NCBI GenBank assembly: GCA_026874595.1
Contig: CM049306.1
Location: 73,471,642-73,535,641, forward strand
DNA from: Sipunculus nudus
Lineage: Eukaryota; Annelida; Sipuncula; Golfingiida; Sipunculidae
Direction: 5' to 3'
DNA: 64,000 nucleotides
A program made the position numbers and the translations under genes. Every line of letters begins with the position of its first letter. Position 1 is the stretch's first letter. This document shows positions 10,641 to 22,738 of this stretch, one piece after another. The notes under the pieces were generated by a model, which saw only the letters and a program-made list of their open reading frames with translations, was not told the origin of the DNA and searched no databases.

Positions 10641-11440
10641 GCTCATATGATTTTGTAACTTTAGTGTTTCCATGTATCCTTCAGCGTATACGTGTATGTG
10701 CGTAAAGCATATATATAATATATGTGTGAAAATCGGCATAGGAGCGAGAGCAATTTTCCCGCAGATATATAGGGTCTGCGTGCACTCCGAGATTCCGGGT
10801 AAAACGACATGACTTCATCTTGTTTTTGTTTAAGACCTGCTAGTTCCACTATACTAATATATACGTCTGCCAGTTTACGCCAGTTTACCTAGACAATTGG
10901 GCGCTCTCTCAGCTGAAAGAACACTGTGATATTGCTGAACTATTATTATACTGCTAATCTGCATACGAAGCAAACTGTTTCTGTGTAACAGCCCTGGTCA
11001 AAATAGTTAATAGTGAACGATATACTTTGGGTGATGAAACAAAAGAAACGTACTGCACTGGTGATCATTGGTGTCAATGCATTGGTTGCCATTCCAAAGA
11101 GTACGATCTCACGTTCTCTGTTTTACAAAATTCTTGTGCTGGTCCTTTCTTTTTCTCTCGTATAGCAGCACATTACCGGGACATTGGATAATGGTAAATC
11201 GATTAAAAATGAATAATTCAGAGACAGAATGTGTAAATTTGTGTGTCTTGGGAGTGCTTATTATAGAAAATCGAAACTGGACAAACTTAACATTAACAGT
11301 GATACTGTTTTTAGGTCTACGTCTGTAAAACACCGCCGAGACCTCGTGGTACAACTATATACAGACACTGAGCTGAACTTAATATAAACTTATTTATTTT
11401 ACATTTAATGTACAAATAGTTATTAAACTAATCAATGCAC
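10641..11440. other. No gene; possible further LINE relic
   Basis: Mostly unrecognised sequence. A short frame near 11068 contains HWLPF, which resembles the LHWLP motif near the C-terminus of non-LTR reverse transcriptases, but the neighbouring residues are weak. Confidence 0.3.
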
Positions 11441-11444
11441 CCTC

Positions 11445-11592
11445 CATGGCTCAGATGAAACCGGAGAACCTGGAGAAAACCATCGGATGGGCAGCTACAA
11501 TGTTAACCCGCTCTCATGGCCACACCGGGGATCGAACCCGGGTTGCCAGCGGAGAGAGCTTAGCGTTTTACCACTCGACTGCCCAGGCCTCT
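11445..11592 (-). mobile_element. tRNA-derived SINE
   Basis: On the - strand the sequence reads GGGCAGTCGAGTGGTAAAAC, then CCGGGTTCGATCCCCGG. These are Pol III A-box and B-box sequences with the spacing of a tRNA. The 3' part (GTTTTCTCCAGGTTCTCCGG) is not tRNA. It therefore looks like a SINE rather than a functional tRNA gene. Confidence 0.7.
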
Positions 11593-11599
11593 TATCGAG

Positions 11600-11960
11600 C
11601 TGAACTTCACGAAACACATCGCGTCCAAGTGTCAGATTTGGTGTTAAATCTTTTAAGATTTAAAAATATCAGGTCATATTTGACTCTGCATTCATGTAAA
11701 ATATCAATGTGTGCTTTTAGCATTATCACATTTGGATTATGCAAATTAAATTCTTAGTGGAATTACCAAAGGGTACCATTCACATATAACAAGCAAGGCA
11801 AAATATCGCCGCAAGGATCACTATGAATGGAATATAATACTGCAATGCTACAAGGTGTCTTAAGGACCTGCCTTGGCTACCCATTAAATACAAAGTGCTT
11901 GTACTGGTGTTTTAATGTGTCAAGGGAGAAGCAGAACACTATCTGATAGATTGTTTGCGT
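11600..11960 (+). pseudogene. LINE reverse transcriptase C-terminal relic
   Basis: Across frameshifts the + strand reads HYHIWIMQIKFLVELPKGT, then QARQNIAARI, then LPWLPIKYKVLVLVF. These correspond to the LDYxNSLL.G.P, QNxAARI and LHWLPIKYRIxFK blocks of CR1/Jockey-like elements. It may be the 3' part of the relic at 10138, separated by later insertions such as the SINE. Confidence 0.65.
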
Positions 11961-12785
11961 AAATATAAATAAACTAGACCTTGTTTATGATATCATTGTT
12001 GTTTAAAAACCCTGTATCTAAATCAATCCAAAAGTTGATTTAAATTCATATTAGACCCCATGCATAAAGTGTACATTATCTTAAACCTTTTACAGTGATC
12101 TTTCTGATGATTTACATATTTTGTAACTTTTCATTCATTTTCACATGATTTTGTAACTGATTTATGCACTCAGTAACAGAAAGCCACTTTTCACTGGACA
12201 AATATTAAATTATACATGACAATACCTAATAAAATGTATGTCTCTAATGTATGTCTCTTAGTTAAAAATGAAATTTTAAACTTTTTACTGAAGCAAAATA
12301 TAAAAAAAAAATCAGAAGATAGAAACATGATAAAGGTAAAACAAAAAAAAATATTTTTGAGGTATGGCATGTAGTTTAATACGCGTCCTCTAAAAGGTGA
12401 CTTACTGTTTTAGGGTGCTTAAAATACATAACTATCGAATTATTTTTAATTTTAAAATATTTCAAAAATGTGTGAAAATGAGTGGAAAATACAGAAATAT
12501 GTATAGCATCAGAAAGACCACTGTTCCATGTTTAAAATAATATATGCTTTATGGGGTCTAATATCAATATAAACCACTTTATGGCTGATTTTAGATATAG
12601 GGTTTTTTATGATAATGAGACCTTCATATCAAGCGCTAATATTGCAAATGATATTTCAAGAAGACTCATGCTGAAAGATAATTCAGTGTTGGTGTTCTAA
12701 GGCTGAAGAATTCGCTGTCAGTGTATACTGCCGTGTGCAAGTTTAACTAACTGTTTTATTCTCTTTATTGTGAAGCGCAAATGAA
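11961..12785. other. Intergenic, no gene seen
   Basis: AT-rich sequence containing an imperfect inverted similarity around 'GACCCCATGCATAAAG' (12053) and 'CTTTATGGGGTCTAATATC' (12548). That would fit a roughly 600-bp palindromic MITE at about 11975-12625, but the ends were not defined. Confidence 0.35.
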
Positions 12786-12789
12786 GACT

Positions 12790-13568
12790 ATATATGACAC
12801 TTTAAAACGGGCAGTCGACAAACGACTAGATGTATCCGCCAAATCACAGGGGCATGGGTAAAGTAAGGCATTGAATGTTCCTCCAAATTTGTGGCACCAG
12901 AGATGCCTATTAAACTCCTCATATATGTGCAATTTTCACCAAAAACAGATTTACAGATGGATACAAGATTAAATTCATTGTAGGTGGCCCAAGCAGTCTT
13001 GTATACAAGATAAACCATTCCAAGATTTATGGACATACAAATTCTCAGGTGAATACATGAAACCACTCCTGAGAAAAAGGCAATATATTCTACGAAAACG
13101 TAGCAGGTGGCACCACCTGTCTGGTCTACAACAAACTTATTCAAGACGGATAAACATACATTTCAGGCTGATTCATCCATCCACTCCTGAGATATGAGAT
13201 AATACAAATGAAAGGATTGACGCCACGCGAAAACATTTGCAGATTTTCATCAGCTGTACCAGTTTTTTTTTATATGAGATAGAGGTATCTATACGATATA
13301 TGGACATGCACAATTTAAGGCCAGTGCGCCCAGCTTCTCCTGAGAAAATGGGCATCACTGTTTTCTACTTCAACCAAGAATGCGCCACCTGTCTGGTCTA
13401 CAAGAAAACTCTCAAAGATGGATAGATATGCCAAATTTCTGACAATACATTGAATCACTTCTGAGCTATTAGCAATATTCACCCAAATTAAACACACGGA
13501 TAGACGCCACGCAAAAACGATTGCAGATGGCGCCACCAGTCTTGAGTACGAGATCGAGGTATCCATTC
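12790..13568 (-). mobile_element. Helentron-like element, GGTGGCGCCACC family, degenerate
   Basis: On the - strand the 3' end shows a hairpin (AGTCGTTTGTCGACT) next to GGCGGATACAT, as at 15301-15327. Several core units with 'GGTGGCxCCACCTGTCTGGTCTAC' and 'AAATT.GTATGTCCAT' follow toward 13560. The run ends at a T tract (13570-13591). Confidence 0.55.
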
Positions 13569-13592
13569 ATTTTTTTTTTTTTTTTTTTTTTG

Positions 13593-14494
13593 CATTTTTG
13601 TATTTTAAATGATAATTGAATGTGAAATAATAATTTGAAATAAAAAATATGTATTATAATATGAAGCCATGTTTTCACACCTCATGAATACCGATTCAAC
13701 ATACAAAATGTGTAGCTTACTGCATTAAGAGGAAAAATAAATAAGTTATATATTATTTTAAATCCTGGCTATGAAGTTACACTTCCTGACATTTAGATCA
13801 AATTTTCAATTATTCATCTTGTTACTTTTTATTTGATAATTGTTAATTGTTCTAAGAGAATTAAAAAATATACCAGTAGTGATATTATGGCAAACTTTAA
13901 GTATACATATATACATATATCTACCCGATATATTTTTTATATAATTAATTGCAAAATAAATTTGTGTAAGATGCAATGAATAAATAGGTGTACGTGTTAT
14001 TTGTAAATGGGCATAAACACGCGCAGGGAAAAATTTAAAAAAAATATGTTTAAAAGTAAAACAGAATGGGAAGCTCTTACAGGGTCGCCCCCTTGCGACT
14101 CTAGTATATTTTTTCATTGAAAAAACAGACACATTTAATATTCTTCTTGAAAAAAATGTTATATGATTATTTATTTGATAGTTAACGAGTTCGTGTTATT
14201 TTGTGTATTTTAAGGTTTTGTATTGTTGTTACTTACGCTGAGAATATTTGCAACAATAAAGTGTTGTGCGTTACGTTTGTGTTTATGATATTATGCAAGT
14301 TGGCGATCTCAATTTTATTCTTGACCACTAGAATATTAGTTCCAATAACAAAAAGTGATCTTCACATTAATTTGTCTTACCCTAAACATTGAATATGACC
14401 TAAAAATGAATTTAATCTGCACTTTAAGAAATTTTCTATTACGGTGTACATGATCCCCCCCCCCCTTATAAAGGTTTACGTTTGTTAATAATAA
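13593..14494. other. Intergenic, no gene seen
   Basis: Very AT-rich sequence with no recognised features apart from a C run near 14455-14465. Confidence 0.4.
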
Positions 14495-15339
14495 TTGTAT
14501 CCGCCAAAACAAAGTTTTGCGGATACTATGTTTTGACCGGGTTCCACGGCTGCCGCCGCGTTCGTTTCCGGAGAACTTCTCTGAGACCACTGGACCAATT
14601 TTTCCGAAACTTCACCCCATTATAGGGTCACATCTGAACTGGTGCCTAACTATTTTGCGTTGACCTCTGACCTTTCATCTCTGCAGGACGCTCATCTGTG
14701 CGTCTCTTTTCACATATTAGCCCACATATCTTCGGACTCGTTTGACCGATCGGGCTGAAATTTTGCTCCAGTGTAGCTCTCGGATAGTTTTATATCATCC
14801 AAAAAAACTGGTAACGCCTACTGTAACCATTTTCGCACAGCGTCGATCTGTTCGTCTGCCTTAGCTTAAAATCACTCTTATCTCTGCAGTGGTTGGACTT
14901 ATCCATTTGAAATTTTACATGCGTATGCATCCTGAATAACTTTCGTGATTTTATGACAGGTGGCGCCATTTACATTCACGTTCATGCTGTAGACATCCAA
15001 GCTAATACCTCAGGAGTGGTTTGACATATCTTCCTGAAATTTAATTTGCATATGTATAGATCTTACATCACTCTTTATAATACGCAAAACTGGTGGCGCC
15101 ACCTGCAACCATTTGACTTATCCACCTAAAATGTTGCATATGTATACATCTTGGATAGCTTTCTCTTTCAAATAACAGGTGGCTACACCTACATTCATGT
15201 TTACGTGGCACACATCCATGCTAATATGCAACACATGTCACTCTATTTTCCCTTGCCACTCATTCCGTGCCTCACTTAACCCGTCCCACTCTGATTTCGG
15301 CGGATACATGGAGTCGCTTGTCGACTCTCCGTATTCTAG
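14495..15339 (+). mobile_element. Helentron-like element (845 bp), best-preserved member of the GGTGGCGCCACC family
   Basis: The 5' end is TTGTATCCGCC...GCGGATAC, a terminal stem. The 3' end carries a hairpin, GAGTCG (15311-15316) paired with CGACTC (15322-15327), followed by CCGTATT and CTAG at 15336-15339. A 3' hairpin followed by CTRR is a hallmark of Helitron-type rolling-circle elements, and a 5' palindrome with insertion next to T fits the Helentron branch. Between the ends are about three diverged core units with GGTGGCGCCA and 'CTTGGATAG' motifs. It has no coding capacity. Confidence 0.75.
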
Positions 15340-16365
15340 TTATAATTATACACACCACCCATACGCAAGTGTATAGGCCTGCTAGTATATATACTTTTTT
15401 TTACCAATGTTATATTTGCAATTTTAGTTACCATTTAGTAATCCGACACTTGATGCTTGATATAACAATATTTGAAATCAAACGGTACTTGAATAAATTG
15501 TCTGATATGGTACACGTGTGCAAGCATGCCCTTCCCAAATGTTGTATATTCCACTATGTATATAGGCCTATTATTCATAAATGGTCAAATATGTATTTAA
15601 GTGGGGTTTTCAAGAGTTATTTTACTATCTTGATAGCATTATTTCCAAAATGTTATATTCTATAATAAGGACAGATGAATATAACATACAAGGCTTGTAG
15701 AGTTTGATTATCAATATATTTGATATGTAATGACCAAAATGCTCAAATATAATATGCTCAAATGCAACGTTTTCTTGGCGACGTCATCAACTTTATGAAT
15801 ATTTTTATAAACAACAAAATTTGAGCCGATAAAGTCAACTTCTTAAGGAGAAATAATAAGTCTCAAACAACACCATCTTTCATTTAGGCCTATAACCTTT
15901 TTTCTAAAAGTATACACCTCTTCTATTTAAGCATATATCTTTACCTTTGTTAATATTTTCCGTTAAATATTGTAAAGAAGGCATTTAAAAACTCTTAAAT
16001 ACACATTCACCCATAATCATACAAGGAACGGGGCTTATTGCAGGCGGAATACTTGCAAAAAATTTACAGATGTCAAAAACTGATGCATTGGCCTAATGTT
16101 TTAAAGGAAACATTCCCGGAACCCATGATGTAAAACGATGGAAAACAACTGGGGTTGTAGTTGAATAATTACTTTCAACATGTCCTTGGCTATAGTTTTT
16201 TTTTTGAGAATTTATAATATGAAAGTTGATTTTTGCAAGTTTTAAGTTAATTTATACACCGTGCACACCCAGGGCCGCACGCGATTTTTTTTTTTTAGCA
16301 TATTTTTAAACAGTGTGAATCTGCGTGCACATATGCGTGTATGCATGCCTTTTAGTTACAACCGA
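15340..16365. other. Intergenic, no gene seen
   Basis: AT-rich sequence. The frame at 15267-15665 partly overlaps the transposon end and has no recognisable motifs. Confidence 0.4.
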
Positions 16366-16369
16366 TTCC

Positions 16370-16505
16370 AAGTCCAGTAGTTAGGATTTGTGCCCTGTTA
16401 ACAGACGGACAGACAGACAGACGGACATGCAGACGGACGACGGACAAAGAGTGATGGCTAGAGCTCAGATGACATTTAGTCAACTGGGCCGGGCTGAAAA
16501 CCAAC
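16370..16505 (-). repeat. Short Helentron-like End A fragment
   Basis: A GACAGACGGAC tract followed by 'AGCTCAGATGACATTTAGTC' and AACTGGGCCGGGCTGAAAA. This is a diverged version of the hairpin end seen at 20883, 55546 and 61835. Confidence 0.55.
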
Positions 16506-17799
16506 CGCGTTGCGTATGGCATTACCGTCAGGGGGTGACCTCTGTTGTCGAAAGTTAGTACCAAAAGTCAACAACATGCTCCAAACACGAGGACATATCG
16601 GTGAACTCGGTGAATGACCGCCTCACGTGTGTGATTTCAGTAGCAGGAACCATTGTGCAGTGTTTGCAAGACTTGAGAGGATTTAGTCGTGAAGAAGAAA
16701 AGACCTTATTTGTAGTGAGAAACTTTCACTCGTTATGAGCAATAAATTTTTTCATTCAGTACGGATTAAAAACTGCAACTTGTGTGACTGTCGAGTCGAA
16801 GCCAACATGGTCTAAAATATACAACTGGTCTTGTTGGCCGTTGGCAGTGTTAGACCACTACATATGATGAATAGTAATCAGACCACTGGTAGGCATCAGT
16901 GCATCGGTGCACAACCATACCGTACTAACCATGATTCTAATTCGGAGGCATCATTGATTGGCGATATAAACAGTTTGACAGATTACCAACCAGACCACTG
17001 TATGTAGAGAAGTGTCAGTAATTACTTTGGGGGGGGGGGGGGGGGGGGGTGTATATATATCTCAGACAGTTAAAGTATCCAGATATCAGAGTAACCTTCA
17101 GTAAGTTTGCTGGATGTATCACTACATTATACACTTACTTTGAATACACAATACCTACAATACAAAATCTCAAATTCCAGCCCTAGGCTACATATGAGTG
17201 TATCAACTGTTGTAGAGCCACACCAAACTGGCCTGGTTGTATTAGATATTATTTCTTAGTTCGTTATTAGATAGATAGACAATAAGATAAAAAAGATGAA
17301 AAATATCCCAGCAAATGAGTTTATAATATTTTAGTTAATGCAACTACATATGAAGTTGAATAACTAAGAAGTTCTTGCCAGCCTCACATGAATGAGATTA
17401 TTAAGATATTTAATTCAACAAATAAATCATAATTCTATTAATATTAAATAGAATAATTACTCTATTGAAGATGCATGGATATACTATAGACAGTCTCTAG
17501 TGATGATTTCTAGTACTGGTAATTATTTATTTGTATACTCAATATACTTAAAAACTAAAAGTTGTCAGGCTCGTTATTGCTGTTACTCAAATATTTTTTC
17601 ATGCCATTGCTAGAATATTAGCCACCTTTTGGTTCTAGTCTTTGTAAATTTTATGTATGTCTGGCAAGACCAATTGCCTAGATAACATCTCTCTGTATGT
17701 ATTGTAGCTATAAATAAGAATGTTCCCTCAAACCATGTTATTCAGTATGTAGACTACCTGTATTTAATTTATCACTAGAGACAGAGGAATTGCAAGTTT
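16506..17799. other. Intergenic, no gene seen
   Basis: It contains a G run at about 17031-17049. No coding similarity is recognised. Confidence 0.4.
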
Positions 17800-18870
17800 A
17801 GTGAAAATGATCCCACATAGCTCCAGTTTATAAAAAGGGTGAAAAATCAAACCATACCAATTATTGACCAATTATTTCCTCAACTTCATAAGCATGCAAA
17901 CTACTGGAACAAAAATATCTTTCGTGCATGTAATACTTACTGCTCTCTCCACCAGTCAGGTTTTATACCAGATGATAATACAACTTACCACCTGGTTGAT
18001 CTTTACAATTCAATATGTCAGTCACATGTTGATAATAAAGAATTAAGAGTGGTTTTCCTTGTTTTAAGTAAGCCATTAGAAAATGTATGGACAAGTGGAG
18101 TTAAGGTAAATGAATTTTTGCAAGATTCAGTGTTTAAAAACTTAAATGAATAGAACAATATTTAATAAATAGAGAGCAGAGATTAAGAGTAGAAAATGAG
18201 AAAACTGGCAGCCAAGAAAAGGAGGGTTACCACAAGGCTCAATCCTCTTACTTTTAGCACCAGATATTTGTAAATGACCTTACAGACAATATTAATTGTT
18301 ACATCAAATTACACCACAGTGAAAAACCCAACACTTGATCCGAAATTACTTTAAAATAATTTGAGTAAAATCAACACCTGGTCTAAACAATGCATAGTAA
18401 ATTTCATCGCCAACAAAACCACCCTCCCTTATTTCTAGGAAACACTAATATTCCAAAAGTTTATCAACACAAACATTTAGGAATCTGGCCATGACTGTCT
18501 GTGGAACAACCACTTTTATGAAATTGTACAAAAGGCAAATAATAGACCACTTAAACAAATGAAGAGGTACCTGGATAAAAAGTCCATTCATCAAATGTAC
18601 TTTGCTTACATTAGACCCATTTAAGAATAATCAATATGGGTCCATTGCGTGAGGAAAATTGTGGTGATGACAAACTTGAGAAAATGCAGCTTGATGCAGC
18701 AAGAGTTATAACTGGAGGTACAAAAAGCACCAGTCATAAATAACTATATCAAGAACAAGGTTAGATATATTAAAAAAATATTCATGAAAAAAGACATAAA
18801 TAATTCTGTTGTGTAAAATGTACAAAAAGAAGCCCAGGTATATCTGTGTAATACTATAGGCATATACCAA
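17800..18870 (+). pseudogene. Decayed non-LTR retrotransposon reverse transcriptase (RTE/Jockey-like)
   Basis: In order, across several frameshifts, the + strand shows API.KKGEKSNHTNY, HQSGFIPDDNTTYHLVDLYN, ICQ...DNKELRVVFLVLSK, LINREQRLRVEN, a degraded 'G.PQGS.L.P' block, VNDLTDNI, NTWSKQCIVNF, then QMYFAYIRPI and LEKMQLDAARVITGGTKST. These are the finger, palm and thumb blocks of non-LTR reverse transcriptases in the right order. The catalytic FADDT box is not intact. It is a relic without an endonuclease domain in view. Confidence 0.85.
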
Positions 18871-20221
18871 AAATCTTTCCTACCCAATGCAATAAGAATG
18901 TAAAATAACCTGGACCTAGGCTCACTTAGCAGTACAATACACTAACAGTGTATGCACCCTCATTAGAGACATTTATTCACAAACTTGAAACAAATTAATA
19001 CTCCACACAGGGTTAAGATTGACGTTTAGGTTACCATTTCTCTCAATGTCATGTAAAATGTCTGCAATGTCTACAAATTGTCTAAAATTAATAAACTCTC
19101 CTCCATATGTTTATTCAGCCATTCATCTAATAAGATCATGCATGGTCTGGTGTGGTGATGCATAGTGGCTCAGCCATGTACTAATTACTAATCATCACAT
19201 GTACAATGTCAACCAGACCAATAGTGTATTAGACCCTTACTGTCAAAGCCGAAATTATGCACCTGCACGTTTGTGTGTGTGTACTTTGGGACACCAGGTC
19301 ATTTGTCACAACATTTGTTTCATCAAAGGTTTACATTTGGTTCTTCTAAAGCCCAATTTGCATGCAAATATTTACTCCTGTGAGTGTATATACTCATATA
19401 TTAGTAAATTTACTAATGTGAGTATATTGTGTCATGTTTAAACAATCATGTGCATATGGGAGAGTATCAGCACGACAGGGATGGTGTCCTTGTAATTAAT
19501 TTGAGTTGCATGTGGCTGAAATGTTAGGTGCTCCTCCATGCATACAACAGATACTAGCACTGAGAACAAGAGATGGCACAAGAATTTATTCAGAAGAAAC
19601 TTATGTAAGAATACAAATATGGAAACATGAGCAAATTAGCTATAACCCTATAATATATTTATATATATATGAACCTAAATCTGGCTGTCCTAAATATGAA
19701 CCTATAAATACTATGGCCCTTTATGCTTAACTTCTGCAAAGCAGAAGCTAAGACTGGAACAGAGACTCGATGGATAAGGGAGACTGAACTTAGAACGTCT
19801 GCCTTGTTCGATGTCCCCAAGCCAAGAGTGCAGGCTAGGCTGCCAGGGTATACCTGGCTCATGTTTCATTCATTCTAGACCTGCTTTGCCAGTTCTGTGG
19901 TCAACCCAAGAGTTCTGAATCTAGTGGCATCATTACCAAGGGAATCTCCTGCAGTAGCCATGATGTCATAGGGTTCTTCTGTGGTAATACCAAGGGGAGG
20001 GCATTCATGCAACAATTTGCAGGACCTCAGAAGGTGATGCACAAGTATATATGCATGCATGTAACTTAACCAGGGTTGCACCGGTAATACCCAGGCAGGT
20101 AATACAACAAGTGACCTGTTGAAAATCAGGCACCTTGGCATAGCTGACCTCCAGTGACCAATGGCCTGCCTGCATGCCTGCAGCTGGACATTTATGCAAG
20201 TGAATACATTATAGAGCCTCT
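18871..20221. other. Intergenic, no gene seen
   Basis: No recognisable exon, RNA gene or transposon end. Short frames on both strands between 19500 and 20200 overlap each other and lack motifs. Confidence 0.4.
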
Positions 20222-20883
20222 GAAAAAAAACCTCATTTTTGAGGTTTTACTTTTCAAATTTCAGAATTTAACAGATTAAATCCTTATGTATACCTGCTGT
20301 AAAAATTATATCAAATGTACTTATAGGGAAAAAACATGCCATGGTCAAAATTGGGCAACATTTAAGACACTGTTTTTATAATTATGCTATTAACTTAAAA
20401 ATTAAAAAAATTCAGATCTTATTTTGGGTATACAATTAAATTTTGATTAAATAAAGTAACATCCCTGAAAAAAGTCTCAATTATCATGTTAAGTGAGTAA
20501 ATATCTTTCCTGATTTTTTACAAAGTGCATTATGTTTGGGCCCATAACTGACCTAATTTCTGGCATGTACATAAGAACTATATAGGGGAATATTTTTGGT
20601 AAATATGAAGAAAAACAGATGAGTGGTTTTTATATAAGAGAGTCTTTCAGTGTGATAATAGATTTTTAATGGAAAATTGAGGTTTTTTCTGTAATTTTTC
20701 AAGGGAACGAAGTGGCAGTGACCCAATGTTCACTCTGGAAGAGATCTTGGGAACATCTAACAGTATGCCAAATTTTGGATTCATAGGTCCTATTGTTTCA
20801 AAATGTGCCAGTCTAACGAACAGACAGATGATGGACAATGTACCATAACTATAGCACAGATGATTTATAGTCAGCTGAGCTAA
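20222..20883 (-). mobile_element. Helentron-like element, large family, partial
   Basis: One core unit (with the shared 'AAACATGCCATGGTCAAAAT' and 'GCATTATGTTTGGGCCCATA' blocks) ends in the End A hairpin, GATTTATAGTCAGCTGAGCTA at its + strand right edge. The other terminus (GGGACC palindrome) is missing. Confidence 0.7.
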
Positions 20884-21214
20884 TAATTGCCTGAGTAAAT
20901 GTCTGTATGTGAATTGGGCTTAAGGCTAATGTTATTTCATGTAATAAACTAGGGTTGGGATTGTTATTCATGTCTATATAGTATTAAAGAAGTGTTAAAA
21001 AAATTGGCTTGTTGAAATATTATTCAGAAGCAGATTGGGGGTGGGGTGATGTGGGGAGGGGATGGGGGTGTGGTAGGCTTACCTTTGAGACTAATTTTTG
21101 CAGTCTGGAACCCCTCCCCCTTTCAAGACCTAGGGATTTTTTTTAAGGTTATGTCATTAGTCCTCCTCTGTTGAACCCCTCCTTATCCTCAATCCTGGAT
21201 CTGCCCCAGAAATT

Positions 21215-21354
21215 TATTACCCAGTACTGTTGATTAATTACCCAGTACTGTTGATTAATTACCCAGTACTGTTGATTAATTACCCAGTACTGTTGATTAA
21301 TTACCCAGTACTGTTGATTAATTACCCAGTACTGTTGATTAATTACCCAGTACT
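21215..21354. repeat. Homogeneous 21-bp tandem repeat
   Basis: About 6.7 units of ATTACCCAGTACTGTTGATT plus A. The units are identical by eye, which implies recent expansion. Confidence 0.92.
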
Positions 21355-22593
21355 AGGAAGTTCCCTACTACGATCTGTACTTATCATTTTTGTTACATGA
21401 CATTCATTTTAGCATTAAATAGAAAAATTTAGTGCAAAAAGAAAATTCAAAATTACTCAATTTACATGAAATTCTGAATATCACACAGTTCATGCTTCTC
21501 AATTTATTATTTACACACCAATTTTTGATGCATAATCATATATTTTATAATCGATATAATAAATATAATTTATGAAACAGGTAAAAATTAGGTTGGTGAA
21601 TTATCAACTGTGGTAATAAAAGAACTGTGATAAAATGTCAGGATGAAATGGAGACAGGACTTGCTCTTGTCAAAATGACAGGTTATGATCTGAAGGATAT
21701 TGGTAGTTTCATAAAAATTGGCTCAACAATAACACATTCTTGTCTTATAAACATAATCATCTTTGAAATATCAGTGAAGGAAGAGGGTATGTAAGTTCCC
21801 CAAATAACAGTCTTACCTATTTGAAGGGAGTATCATAGAAAATATTAATACTAGTGTTAGGAATTGGTTATATACCGGTAGTCATGTTCAATGAATGAAA
21901 GAAAAAAAAACGACTGATTTTTTCAGAAACAAGTGAGGACGGGTGATATTTTATTTTTTACCTTTTTTTGTAAGTTTTGATAAAAATGTCATATGATCAG
22001 GGAAAGGCATGAAAATAAGAGATTTTTTTAGCTTAACAGCTAAAAGCACTATATAACAAAGTAAATCTTATAAAAATTGTATTAGTTTATCATCTTGAAA
22101 GATGAAAATCAAAATAAAATTTTTTATTTGGTGGGTTAAAATTGACAGCCTGAGAACAAATACCTTTAGTCTTTTTTGCCTAAAAGTCCTGAATTAGTGA
22201 CAAAGAAGATTCAGTCTGACTTTTACATTATGCTGAAAGGTCCAGGTACTGGCTGCACTGCACAAGGCTCAAATGGCTACTTCTTGTGTTCCATCTTTCT
22301 TATGTCTCTGACAGGAATAGAATATTTTCCTGGATAAAATGACTTCTTTGCATGTGCTTACATAATTGTTTGTGATTGAACATGAAAAAATGCAACCAAT
22401 GTTATCAATTATGAAAGAAAATAAACAATCATTGATATAGTCGATTGATTTGCACAAGATTACCAGTACTGTATACTGTTATTTATTAAAATTAAACAAG
22501 AATAAATGTGTATGTCAAACATGAAAAGACATGAATATCATATCTTACCAAGGCTTATTTTCATGTTTTCATGATTTTTTTTTCTGTTTTCAG
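21355..22593. other. Non-coding, upstream region of DNPH1 copy 2
   Basis: No coding exon is seen. The start codon at 22597 lies three bases after a strong pyrimidine tract and CAG, so a non-coding 5' exon and the promoter should lie somewhere in or upstream of this stretch. No clear TATA box was identified. Confidence 0.4.
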
Positions 22594-22596
22594 AAA

Positions 22597-22738
22597 ATGT
22601 CACTGAAAGTCTATTTTTGTGGAAGCATCCGAGGTGGTATGCAGGACACCCCGCTGTATCATCGCATCATTCAAAAGATTGGAACTTACGGAAAGGTGCT
22701 GACGGAATTTGTGGGAGACGTCACATATCTCAGTAAAG
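22597..22738 (+). CDS. DNPH1: DNPH1 copy 2 exon 1 (coding)
   Basis: It starts MSLKVYFCGSIRGGMQD and carries the substrate-binding N-terminal strand and loop. The upstream TTTTTTCTGTTTTCAG at about 22578-22593 is an acceptor, so the exon begins three bases before ATG. The donor is G|GTGAGG. Confidence 0.93.

Noticed and set aside
11520-11590. Functional tRNA gene on the - strand
   Set aside because: The A and B boxes are present but the acceptor stem does not pair well and non-tRNA SINE sequence follows directly.
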